A DNA stretch of 13,476 nucleotides from CAYWBI01 sp964456445 (GTDB lineage Bacteria; Calditrichota; Calditrichia; Calditrichales; J004): assembly GCA_964456445.1 (NCBI GenBank), contig CAYWBI010000107.1, positions 1 to 13,476 of the forward strand, written 5' to 3'. The position numbers and the translations under genes were made by a program. The number at the start of each line of letters is the position of its first letter. The stretch's first letter is position 1. The notes under the pieces are model-generated. The model was not told where the DNA came from. It worked only from the letters and a program-made list of their open reading frames with translations, and ran no database searches. Positions 1 through 8,500 of this stretch are shown piece by piece.

Positions 1-54
1 TATGTCCTGTTTGGGTAAATAGTTGAAAATCCTATTGACTTTTTACATAACAGG

Positions 55-108
55 CGCGAAGCCGCAAAGAAAATCATTAAAAAAACTTAGCGTCTTTGCG
101 ACTCTGCG
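55..108. repeat. Imperfect palindromic intergenic repeat (REP-like)
   Basis: A 16-base arm at 55-70 (CGCGAAGCCGCAAAGA) faces a 16-base arm at 93-108 (TCTTTGCGACTCTGCG). Thirteen of 16 positions are complementary, and the loop is 22 bases. The words GCAAAGA, CTTAGCGTCTTTGCG and CTCTGCGG resemble a dispersed intergenic palindrome that I recall from many unrelated bacterial genomes, where it is scattered in non-coding DNA. The family assignment is from memory and inference; the pairing is seen directly. I saw no second copy in the window. It lies about 190 bp upstream of the reductase gene and could equally be the end of the transcript of a gene to the left of the window. Confidence 0.55.
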
Positions 109-216
109 GTAAAAAATAAGTCTAAAAAATGGACGACAAATGATGATCTAATAAACGTAAAAAACAGGATTGCATAAGTAAAGCTTAAAAAAAACTTAGT
201 TTGATTGGCATAACTT

Positions 217-244
217 TTGTCCGGTGAAATCTTATTTTTATACA
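217..244 (+). promoter_or_regulatory. Possible sigma70-like promoter of the aldo/keto reductase gene
   Basis: TTGTCC (217-222) and TATACA (239-244) are separated by 16 bases, in an AT-rich stretch 55 bases upstream of the ATG at 299. The spacing is acceptable for a sigma70-type promoter, but the -35 box is only partly like consensus. Some FCB bacteria use a different promoter consensus, so this is a weak call. Confidence 0.3.
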
Positions 245-298
245 CATTTTAAATTTAGAACCTTTTAGCTGAATAGTTACAAAAAATGAAAGAATATA

Positions 299-1795
299 AT
301 GAAAAATCTTGCAACCCCGGAAGCAACCGGGGCCTATGCCTCAAAGCATCCGGAAATACTCTTTAACCGCTTAGGGGCAACGGGTTTGTCCGTCGGTCCC
401 GCCGGTTTTGGCAGTTACCGGGTGCACATCACCTCCGATCAGCAGCAGCAAGCCTTGCGGGAAGCGCTCTCTAAGGGCGTAAACCTGATTGACAGCAGCG
501 CCAATTATGGCGATGGTGGGGCGGAGGAAATGATCGGCGCTGTGATGAAGACGATGATTGCGGAAGGTAAAATCAGCCGTGAGGAAATTGTGCTGGTTAC
601 CAAGGCCGGCTATATACAGGGGCAAAACCTGAAAGTTGCCGCCGGGCGGGAACGGGCGGGCAACCCCTTCCCGGAAGTGGTGGTACTGAACAACAATCTT
701 GCCCATTGTATCCATCCCGATTATCTCAGCGACCAACTGGAGCGATCGCTGCGACGGTTGCAGATGAAATCGGTGGATTTCTTCCTGCTGCACAACCCGG
801 AATATTACTTTTATGAAGCGGAGCAGAAACACGTGCCGAAGGAAGAGGCCCGCACGGAGTTTTACCGGCGCATCGAACAGGCCTTTACCCATCTGGAACT
901 TTTGGCGGACGAGGGAAAGATCGCGCACTATGGGGTCAGCGCTAACAGCCTACCGCTCAGCCCGGAAAATTCGCATTTTGTGGATATCGGGCGTCTGTGG
1001 GAGATCGCCGAAGCATTGCGCCCGGATCATCATTTCCGTATGGTACAATTCCCGATGAATCTTTTAGAACCGCAGGCGGCACTCCATACCACTCAGCCAG
1101 GCGGTAAAACCCTTCTGCAATTTGCCATGGATAAAAAACTGGCCGTGCTGATCAACCGGCCGTTGAACGCCTTTAAGGATGATCAGTTGCAACGCCTGGT
1201 TTCCATCCGGCTGAACAGCGAATTTGATGAACCGTACCTGGAAAAAACACTGGAGGAGGTCGTAAAGCTGGAAGAAGATTTTGCTTCTTCGGTCATTAAG
1301 CAGATCAATCTGGAGAGTGAGGTGCTGGAAAGGCTGGCAGGACTGTTTGCCACGGGAACCTATCTTGCCCGGCATTTTAAAACCATGGCCAGTTATTGGA
1401 GCTGGCTGGGGCAACACGCGCATTTCCTTAGCGAACAAGTCAGTTATGCCGTGCAACAGGTGAACGAGGCGCCGGACAAACCCCAACAGGTCCTCGACTG
1501 GCTCGATGCCTATGTCACGGTTTTTAACGAGGTATTGGATCAGTTAACGCGTTATTACGGTCGTGAAGCGGAACGGTTTTCCGATGGGGTACTGCAGCGG
1601 CTTTATCCCAAAGGGGAAACGCCCGCCTCCTTAACCCGTGTGGCCCTGCAAGCGCTTTGGGATACACCGGGCGTATCATCGGTTTTAATTGGGATGCGCC
1701 GTCCGGAATACGTTACGGAAATAATGGCTTATCTGCAATCAAAGGATGGGCTGCAGGTAGCGGGCTGGAAGGAGATGGGCAGGGGAGTGAAGTGA
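299..1795 (+). CDS. Aldo/keto reductase family oxidoreductase, long form with a helical insertion
   Basis: This is an NAD(P)-dependent oxidoreductase of the aldo/keto reductase superfamily, expected to be cytoplasmic and to interconvert a carbonyl and an alcohol. The substrate cannot be told from sequence. The N-terminal part (about residues 20-290) is the TIM barrel, beginning FNRLGATGLSVGPAGFG. The catalytic tetrad is visible: D65 in NLIDSSANYGDGG, Y70, K102 in VLVTKAGY and H165 in FFLLHNPE. The C-terminal barrel end, with the expected cofactor-binding strand and helix, is at about 441-478 (LTRVALQALWDTPGVSSVLIGMRRPEY split around residue 459). Between them, about residues 300-440 are a mostly helical insertion. 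This explains 498 aa against the usual 300-340. The ATG at 299 is preceded only by a weak purine stretch (GAAAGA, 289-293). An upstream ATG at 286 is out of frame. GC is clearly higher than in the other genes (sampled lines mostly 50-60%). The family is secure; the physiological role is unknown. Confidence 0.9.
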   Translation: MKNLATPEATGAYASKHPEILFNRLGATGLSVGPAGFGSYRVHITSDQQQQALREALSKGVNLIDSSANYGDGGAEEMIGAVMKTMIAEGKISREEIVLVTKAGYIQGQNLKVAAGRERAGNPFPEVVVLNNNLAHCIHPDYLSDQLERSLRRLQMKSVDFFLLHNPEYYFYEAEQKHVPKEEARTEFYRRIEQAFTHLELLADEGKIAHYGVSANSLPLSPENSHFVDIGRLWEIAEALRPDHHFRMVQFPMNLLEPQAALHTTQPGGKTLLQFAMDKKLAVLINRPLNAFKDDQLQRLVSIRLNSEFDEPYLEKTLEEVVKLEEDFASSVIKQINLESEVLERLAGLFATGTYLARHFKTMASYWSWLGQHAHFLSEQVSYAVQQVNEAPDKPQQVLDWLDAYVTVFNEVLDQLTRYYGREAERFSDGVLQRLYPKGETPASLTRVALQALWDTPGVSSVLIGMRRPEYVTEIMAYLQSKDGLQVAGWKEMGRGVK

Positions 1796-1857
1796 TGATT
1801 GAGTTTTCCAATTTAATTTTTGATGATGCGTATAATCCTTCAAAGTTAGAGAAATAG
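1795..1857 (+). CDS. Possible 20-aa ORF coupled to the reductase, or a gene remnant
   Basis: An ATG overlaps the reductase stop by one base (TGATG, 1793-1797). A purine-rich AGGGGAG lies about 7 bases upstream and would serve as a ribosome binding site. The frame reads MIEFSNLIFDDAYNPSKLEK and stops at 1855-1857. Stop/start overlaps with a good binding site are typical of translationally coupled genes, so this may be the start of a former second gene whose remainder was lost, or a chance frame. I recognise no homologue. It ends 8 bases before the convergent kinase's stop codon. Confidence 0.2.
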   Translation: MIEFSNLIFDDAYNPSKLEK

Positions 1858-1865
1858 TTGTTGCC

Positions 1866-4394
1866 CTATGCACAGGCGTCGAAGAATAGTTTGGATAAAA
1901 CTTTTGTTAAATCGGCTACAATAAATGGTTTGGTTATGGCCGCACAAAAACCAAATTCACGGTAACGGGACATTACCGGATCGTTGGAATATCCACTGGA
2001 CACAATGACCTTGGCCCTGGGGTCTGTTTTTAGGATTTCTTTTATGGCCTGCTTACCGCCCATTCCGCCCGGAACGGTTAAATCTGTTATGGTGATATCA
2101 ACAGGTTTATTCACCTGATATTGTTTTTTAAAGATATCAACTGCCTCACGGCCGTCAACGGCCAGTAACACTTCATGCCCGAGATGTGTAAGCATGTCCT
2201 TTGCTATACTACGGACAAGATCGTCATCATCCATAAGAAGGATGCGCAGTGGAGCCATTGGTTCATTTTTAATTTTATTTGCTTGTTCTGCTTTGGTTTG
2301 GTTTTCCGAGGCCGGAAGATAGATGGTGAATGTTGTTCCCTTATCTCTGACCGATTGAACCGTTATCCGGCCATTGTGTTTCAAAATGATTGAATGGGAA
2401 ACGGCCAGCCCAAGGCCGCTGCCTTCCTGTTTTGTGGTAAAATAGGGGTCGAATATTTTTTCCAGGTATTTTTCGGTGATGCCGCTCCCGGTATCAGATA
2501 CGGCAATTTTAATAAAACGATGATCCGGTAATTTTATACCTGTTTCAGATTTATTGTCAGAAACATTGGAACAATCGATATGGATCGTACCGCCATCGGG
2601 CATGGCATGTTTGGCGTTTATAACCAAATTCTGGATGACCTGACCAATTTGACCGGCGTCGATATCGACAAGCCAGAGATCATCCGGTATATTAAATGTG
2701 CAGGAGACCGCGCTGCCATGCAAGACAAAATTTGCCGAGTCGCGTATAATTTTAGCGATGGATGTTGTGGTTTTTATAGGGTCTCCGCCCTTGGAGAAGG
2801 TGAGCAATTGCTGGGTTAAACCGATGGCCCTTGTTGAAGCTTTTTTTGCGGCCATTAACAGGGTGTATGCTTCATTGTTTGAATCGATCATCATCCTTGC
2901 CAGGTCAATGTTGCCAATAACCGCGGTCAGGATGTTATTAAAATCATGGGCAATGCCGCCGGCAAGAACCCCCACGGATTCCAATTTTTTTATTTTTAGC
3001 ATCGCGGCCCGGTTTCGTTTTTTCTCGGTCACGTCCCTAAATACCAATATAACACCGATGATTTGACTGTCTTTGTTGAATATGGGGGCAGCGCTATCTG
3101 CGATGTTTCTGTTTGTTCCATCCCTGGCGACCAAAACCGTATGGTTTTCCAGTGCAATTATTGCCCCGCCGGACAGTACTTTTGTAACCGGGTCCAGCCG
3201 TGGTTTTCCGCTCTGTTCGTCGATAATTTTAAATACTTCAAGCAGATGTTTGCCCATTGCATCGGCACGTTCCCAGCCGGTCAATTGTACGGCCACCTTG
3301 TTGATCATGACCACGATGCCAGCCCTGTCCGTGGCGATTACCCCATCACCGATACTGTTCAGGGTTACGGCCAGCCGTTCTTTCTCCGCGGCAAGCGCTT
3401 CGTTCTGAATCCTGATTTCTCTTGTTTGACGTTTTATCTGAATTTTAGCGCTGAACATAACCAGGCCTAAAAACAAAATAATTCCGGCCCCGATACCCAA
3501 CGCAGGCATAAACCAGTCTGGTAACACTTCGATTTTTTTCTCTGCGATCCCGGTTTCGAAATATTTATTTAATAACCGGTAATATTCGGAATTATTGTTT
3601 GTTTTAAGGGTTTTGATTTGTCTGTTTATTTTTTCTAAAAGAATGGGAGTTTTTTCAGATACCTTTGGGAAGGCGAATTGCATATTTATGGGCTGAAAAA
3701 TTATCGAGGTTGCTTTAACGGCAAAGTTTTTTGCAAATTTATTTCCAAAGTTTCGGTTGACAATCCCCCCGTCCACACGGCCGGCTTCAATTGCCTTGAA
3801 TACCTCCTCGATGTTTTCCACTTCAATAATTTGAATCTTAAGATCAAAACTACGCATTATTTCACGTAGTCCGTCTGATCCCTCAAGGTTTACAGCGTTT
3901 AGTAAGGCTGCAATTTTTTTCCCGTTCAAATCGGTCAAATCATGGATATCCTGGTGATCTGCACGTATATAGAGTCTGGTCCAGCTCATGAGTATCGGGA
4001 TTCCTGAAAATATGAATTCTTTCGCCCGTTTCTCCGTATAGGCCACATCCGGCATGACGTCGATGCTGCCCGATTTTAAACTATCAAAACATCGGTCCCA
4101 TGTTGCCGGCAGGTACTGTATTTGCCACCCCTCATTTTTTGCTATAAATGACAGTAAATCCGGCCAGAATCCAGAAACTTTTCCGGATGCATTAATGGCT
4201 ATCTTTGGTGGATTGTCATAAGCGCCAACCCGTATAACCTGCTGATTTTGCGCGAAAAGCGGAAGGATATAAAAAAACGACAATAAAAAGCTAAGGCATG
4301 TTATAATGCGAACGTCCGGCCAAAGTTGCCTAACTTTGTGACTGGTATAAAAAACATTTGTTTCTGTACACTGAATCCAATTCAATCTATTCAT
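1866..4394 (-). CDS. Membrane hybrid histidine kinase with periplasmic solute-binding (PBPb) sensor
   Basis: An 842-aa sensor kinase. Hydrophobic segment at 29-48, then a family 3 extracellular solute-binding domain (about 53-280; starts IRVGAYDNPP, with IDVMPDVAYT and a C-terminal YYRLLNKYFE). This family binds amino acids or other small polar ligands; the ligand here is unknown. A second membrane segment (296-315) leads to a coiled coil, a PAS domain (about 340-455), HisKA (about 466-535, phospho-acceptor H483 in IAHDFNN), HATPase (about 575-695; N593, DTGSGI 634-639, FDPYFTTK 648-655, GSGLGL 658-663) and a receiver domain (about 717-838; acidic DDDD 722-725, phospho-acceptor D771, S799, K822). 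All catalytic residues are intact. The topology puts the ligand domain in the periplasm between two membrane segments. No ATG lies between this start and the signal anchor; the ribosome binding site is weak (AGGAAG, about 11 bases upstream). There is no output domain or partner regulator next to it. It converges on the reductase, 70 bp apart. Confidence 0.93.
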   Translation of the reverse strand: MNRLNWIQCTETNVFYTSHKVRQLWPDVRIITCLSFLLSFFYILPLFAQNQQVIRVGAYDNPPKIAINASGKVSGFWPDLLSFIAKNEGWQIQYLPATWDRCFDSLKSGSIDVMPDVAYTEKRAKEFIFSGIPILMSWTRLYIRADHQDIHDLTDLNGKKIAALLNAVNLEGSDGLREIMRSFDLKIQIIEVENIEEVFKAIEAGRVDGGIVNRNFGNKFAKNFAVKATSIIFQPINMQFAFPKVSEKTPILLEKINRQIKTLKTNNNSEYYRLLNKYFETGIAEKKIEVLPDWFMPALGIGAGIILFLGLVMFSAKIQIKRQTREIRIQNEALAAEKERLAVTLNSIGDGVIATDRAGIVVMINKVAVQLTGWERADAMGKHLLEVFKIIDEQSGKPRLDPVTKVLSGGAIIALENHTVLVARDGTNRNIADSAAPIFNKDSQIIGVILVFRDVTEKKRNRAAMLKIKKLESVGVLAGGIAHDFNNILTAVIGNIDLARMMIDSNNEAYTLLMAAKKASTRAIGLTQQLLTFSKGGDPIKTTTSIAKIIRDSANFVLHGSAVSCTFNIPDDLWLVDIDAGQIGQVIQNLVINAKHAMPDGGTIHIDCSNVSDNKSETGIKLPDHRFIKIAVSDTGSGITEKYLEKIFDPYFTTKQEGSGLGLAVSHSIILKHNGRITVQSVRDKGTTFTIYLPASENQTKAEQANKIKNEPMAPLRILLMDDDDLVRSIAKDMLTHLGHEVLLAVDGREAVDIFKKQYQVNKPVDITITDLTVPGGMGGKQAIKEILKTDPRAKVIVSSGYSNDPVMSRYREFGFCAAITKPFIVADLTKVLSKLFFDACA

Positions 4395-4863
4395 TGTTGG
4401 CCAGCTTCCTGTCAGGATATTTGTGGGTCTGCCTAATTATTAAACCTGTTTCCAATGATGTGCCGGAACAAGCAGGATTGTCTGATATGGATTTAATAAA
4501 GCGCTTCATTTATAAAATGACCGGCAACATGATTAATCTACTCTGACTGATATAATTTTCCTTCACTGTGTTGTTTTACCTGTTTATAATATCCTTTAAA
4601 GCCCAAGCGATGAAAATATAGGTGAAATATATATAGATTTTTCACACAGTGCAAAATCCATATAAGCCCTTGTTGTTCAACTGAGCCCGCAAAATGACGG
4701 ATGAAGGCAGTTAAATAATTTGTTGCTCTGCCAATTGCTTATCCTGAGTTTTTTGTAATGCTCTATGCATTATGAAACGCCATATTTTCACTATTGTAAA
4801 ATTTAGGCTCAAAAACCTTGTAGATCCAAATTTTTAAAAGATATAGCCAAGTATAAGAAACAA
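4395..4863. other. 469-bp intergenic region, no gene seen
   Basis: AT-rich DNA between the kinase start and the 3' end of the YaiI-like gene. I find no credible reading frame on either strand and no tRNA or riboswitch pattern. It must hold the kinase promoter, but no convincing -35/-10 pair stands out. Small inverted repeats are present. CACTGTGT (4564-4571) pairs with ACACAGTG (4644-4651), a long-range 8-bp match. GTGAAA (4622-4627) pairs with TTTCAC (4640-4645). TAATGC (4756-4761) pairs with GCATTA (4767-4772) around a 5-base loop. None is followed by a T-run in the right direction for a terminator of the minus-strand YaiI-like gene. Confidence 0.5.
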
Positions 4864-5313
4864 TCATTTTGTATGATGGGTTAAAAATTGATCCAATTGA
4901 TTGGCAAAGGCCTGCCGGTCATTTTTGTTCAGCGCGGGTGGTCCGCCGGTTTCCACGCCGTTGGCCCTCAGGTCGGCCATAAAATCCCGGATGCTCAAGC
5001 GATGGCGGATATTTCCCGCCGTATATAATTCACCACGGGGATTTATGGCATGAGCGCCTTTTTCGATTGCGTCTGCTGCCAGTGGAATATCGGCGGTGAT
5101 GACCAGATCATCCATGCTAAGCCTTTTCACAATCTCCTTATCGGCCACATCGGGGCCGGGCGCTACCTGGATAAATGAGATGTAGGGCGACTTCGGTATG
5201 CGCAAAGGCCGGTTTGCGATCAGTGTCATTTGTGTAGTCGTGCGTTTTGCCGCGCGGTACAATATTTCCTTTATCACCAGTGGACAGGCGTCGGCATCGA
5301 TCCAAATATGCAT
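4864..5313 (-). CDS. YaiI/YqxD family protein (UPF0178, DUF188)
   Basis: A small cytoplasmic protein of 149 aa, the usual family length. The N-terminal signature IDADACP (residues 5-11) is diagnostic. Other conserved points are the acidic patch with D55 and D58, VITADIPLA (71-79, with D75), NPRG (91-94), IRDFMADLR and TGGP (122-125). Family knowledge places DUF188 in the PIN/NYN-like nuclease fold, with clustered aspartates (here D6, D8 and D75) at the expected metal site. The biological function is not established, so nuclease activity is an inference only. The ATG at 5311-5313 puts the signature directly at the N-terminus as in homologues. The ribosome binding site is weak (GAAAG). It lies 213 bp downstream of the large kinase's end, beyond that gene's terminator-like hairpin, so it is probably transcribed alone from its own promoter. 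Confidence 0.95.
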   Translation of the reverse strand: MHIWIDADACPLVIKEILYRAAKRTTTQMTLIANRPLRIPKSPYISFIQVAPGPDVADKEIVKRLSMDDLVITADIPLAADAIEKGAHAINPRGELYTAGNIRHRLSIRDFMADLRANGVETGGPPALNKNDRQAFANQLDQFLTHHTK

Positions 5314-5370
5314 AGAGCTTTCTTTTTTATGATTAGTCCAACATGTTTACGTAGAGCTTACATTTTTATT

Positions 5371-5398
5371 ATCATAAAGGATGCGGTAATCCGTTCAA
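5371..5398 (-). promoter_or_regulatory. Possible promoter of the YaiI-like gene
   Basis: Read on the minus strand, TTGAAC (5393-5398) and TATGAT (5371-5376) are separated by 16 bases. The -10 box is 57 bases upstream of the ATG. Both boxes are close to sigma70 consensus, and the position just downstream of the previous gene's hairpin is sensible. Called by eye only. Confidence 0.35.
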
Positions 5399-5464
5399 TT
5401 AGACCATCACAACGGGAGGGATAAGGAAACCTTATTCTTTACCCGATATAGAGAAATGGCTTTT

Positions 5465-5533
5465 TAAATAATCTTAAAGAACACCGCTTTGGCGGGGTCT
5501 TAATTCTCAAATTCAAAATTTTAAGATTATTTA
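5465..5533. repeat. 14-bp perfect inverted repeat enclosing the terminator hairpin
   Basis: TAAATAATCTTAAA at 5465-5478 is the exact reverse complement of TTTAAGATTATTTA at 5520-5533. The right arm covers the stop codon and last codon of the large kinase (stop 5527-5529). The left arm abuts and slightly overlaps the GC-rich hairpin at 5477-5501. The transcript end could therefore fold either into the short GC-rich hairpin or into the long AT-rich outer stem, or form both partly as a nested structure. Confidence 0.6.
5477..5501 (-). terminator. Terminator-like hairpin after the large kinase
   Basis: The stem is AAGA/TCTT, a one-base bulge, a C-G pair, one mismatch, then CCGC/GCGG closing a four-base TTTG loop. 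On the minus strand it starts about 25 bases past the stop codon at 5527, and T-rich sequence follows (TCTTTAAGATTATTTAAAAA). The fold and location fit an intrinsic terminator for the kinase transcript. Confidence 0.6.
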
Positions 5534-8500
5534 TCATCAAGGATATCACGAATCTTTTTAGCCAAATCGGTTTGGTTAAAGGGTTTTTGGATCAGATTGA
5601 TTTTCTCATCTAATACACCGTGGTGTACAATGGCATTACTTGTATAGCCGGACATATATAGTATTTTTATTGTGGGCATGATAGCAACAATTTTTCTTGC
5701 CAGTTCTGGTCCGCCCATGTGCGGCATAATCACATCGGTCAACAGAAGGTCAATCGGATTATTATGTTTTTTAGCGAATTTTAAAGCATCGCTGCCATTG
5801 GATTTGAAATAGATTTTGTACCCAAAGGTCTCTAATGTAATCACGGCCAGTTCCCGCAATGCGTCGTCATCCTCAACAATCAATAGCGTCTCGTTCCCCA
5901 AAAAAGTGCTGATCTTAAGACTACTGGCTTTGACGATTGTGTTTGCTTCTTTGTGGACGGGAAAATAAATTTTAAAGGTAGTTCCCTGATTTATTTCACT
6001 GTACACCCAAATATATCCCTTACTTTGTTTCACAATTCCATAGACGGTTGATAGCCCAAGACCGGTGCCTTTCCCGACTTCCTTGGTTGTGAAAAATGGA
6101 TCGAAAATACGTGCCTGAGTTTTCTTATCCATACCTTTTCCGGTGTCGCTGACGGCGATCATCACATATGCGCCGGGTGTGACTTCCTGGTGTTTTTCTG
6201 TATATACTTCATCCAGATATATTTTTTGGGTTTCGATGGTCAGTCTTCCTCCCAGAGGCATGGCGTCACGCGAGTTGACCGCTAAGTTTAGGATTATTTG
6301 CTCTATTTGTCCAGGATCGGCCTTGATGGCGTCTATATCTGAATCATAAGACGTCACAAGATCGATGTCTTCTCCGATAAGAAGATGCAGCATTTTTTCC
6401 ATTTCACTTACCAGATTATTGACATCCATAACTTCCTGTTTCATTATTTGTTTCCGGATAAAGGCCAATAATTGGCGGGTTAAATTACTTGCTCTTCGAC
6501 CTGCTCCCTGAATTTGACGCAAATGCTCTATGGCAGGATTGTCCTTTTTCATACCCAAAATCAATAATTCGCTATAGCCATTGATAACCGTGATTAAATT
6601 ATTAAAATCATGGGCCACGCCACCCGCTAAAACACCAATGGCCTCCATTTTTTGCGATTGTCTGAGTTGTTGTTCAAGATTTCGTTTTTCGGTTATATCT
6701 TCTTTAAGAGCCACATAATGAGTGATAATTCCCTTGTCGTCATATATGGGTCCTATTGTGGCGTTCTCGTAGTAGAGCTCGCCATTCTTACGTTTATTAG
6801 TGAACACCCCTTTCCAGGTTTTGCCCGCCAAAATTGTTGCCCATAGATTTTCATAAGTTTCAAGCGGTGTTTTGCCTGATTTTAATATATTGCAATTTTT
6901 ACCCATCACCTCGGATGATAAATAACCGCTGCTGTCCTCATAGCGTGGGTTAACGTATTCAATTTCTCCATTCGTATTTGTAATGACGATGGCTATCGGG
7001 CTCTGTTCCGTAACCGTGACCAACTGACGAAGTTTTTGGTCGGCTTGTTTACGGTCGGTTATATCACGTAAAATCCCCTGTGAAGCAATCCCGCCTTCAA
7101 ATTCAACTTGGGAAACGCTGACTTCACATATAATTTTGTGCCCATCTTTGGCTTGTCCGATGAATTCATAAAGAGCGGGCAGCGTTTCATCTTTAGATTG
7201 TTCGGCCATGCGGGACTTAATTAATTGGCGCGACTCTGGCGCGACTAATTTCATAAAATCAAAATCGTCTGCTCTACACTCATCAGATGAATAACCGAAA
7301 ATTTCACTAAATTTGGAGTTTACAAGCACAAATCTTTTTTTGTAAAGCACATATATGGCGTCATTTGAAATTTCAAAAAGATTACGGAATTTGGTTTCGG
7401 ATTCTTTTATTTCAGAAATATCATGGATGGTACCCAGAGATTTTATAGCCGTTCCGTCAGCATCATATTCCGTTTCACACCGTTCGTGAATATATTTAAT
7501 TCGCCCGTCATTCATCTTGATCCGATGGACAATATCGTAGTTGGTTTTGTTTTTGAGCGAATCCATATAAGACGTGTTTACATAGTCCCGATCCTCGGGG
7601 TGTACATAGGAAAGAAAGGATTCGAAGGTGCCTTCAAAATCGGTAGGAGATAGTTCAAGCATTGTATAAACTTCATCCGACCAGAAAAGTGTATCATTAC
7701 GGATATCCAATTCCCAACAACCCACGCCGCCCACACGCTGGGCTTCTATTAGCCGCCGTTCACTGGAAATAAGAGCCCGTTCGGCCTCTTTCCGCTCGTT
7801 TATATCGATTATATCGCCTATTAAATAGGTTTTAATTTTATTATCACCGGGGATTGTCACCAGATTTAAACTTACCCAAATGACAGTGCCATTACTATTC
7901 AATAAGCGGTGTTCCAGAGTAAAGTGGGATATAGTTCCACTGATTAAGTCAGTAGTTAATTTATTACCCCGGGCTAGGTCCTCGGGATGTGTAACATCCA
8001 TCCAGCTCTTGGCCTGTAAGGCATCCCGAGTATAGCCCAGCATATCTGCGAAACATTGATTTACCCGGATAAAGTGACCCTCCGTGTCCGAGATCCCCTT
8101 GCCGATGCTGGCATACTCAAACATGTTGCGAAATTGTGCCTGGTTTTTTTGTAAGGCAAGGTCGGCCTTCTTTGCATCGGTTATTTCTGTAAAATAAACA
8201 GTTAAGCCATCCGGAGACGGATAAATTCGGTTCTCAAACCAGCGGTCCCAGGGTGGATAATACTCCTGGAGATACACCATTTCCTGTGTTTTCATGGCCT
8301 GGTGGTAGGCTTTATAAAATGGTTGATCAATCCCTTCCGGATATTCGGTCCAGATATGTTTCCCAAGCAGGTCTTCGGGTTTTTCACGATTGAGCATTTT
8401 TGCCGCCTGCTCATTAAGATAGGTATAATGCCAGCCGACATCGAGGCCAACCACACCATCATGAATACGCGAAAAAACGTCATCGAGCAGTTTCCGACTG

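Noticed and set aside
371..928. Long minus-strand open frame opposite the reductase gene
   Set aside because: It is antisense to the conserved catalytic barrel, has no recognisable domain and is explained by the codon bias of the GC-rich gene on the other strand.
3063..3470. Plus-strand open frame of 135 codons inside the first kinase
   Set aside because: It lies wholly opposite the PAS and coiled-coil coding region and has no protein-family features.
4358..4546. 62-codon plus-strand frame running from the kinase start into the intergenic gap
   Set aside because: It begins inside the signal-anchor coding region, has no ribosome binding site and its hydrophobic residues mirror the opposite strand; not credible as a gene.
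4622..4651. AT-rich hairpin and CACTGTGT/ACACAGTG match, considered as a regulatory RNA or operator
   Set aside because: The stems are only 6-8 bp in AT-rich sequence, the longer one spans about 70 bases, and no promoter or terminator accompanies them.
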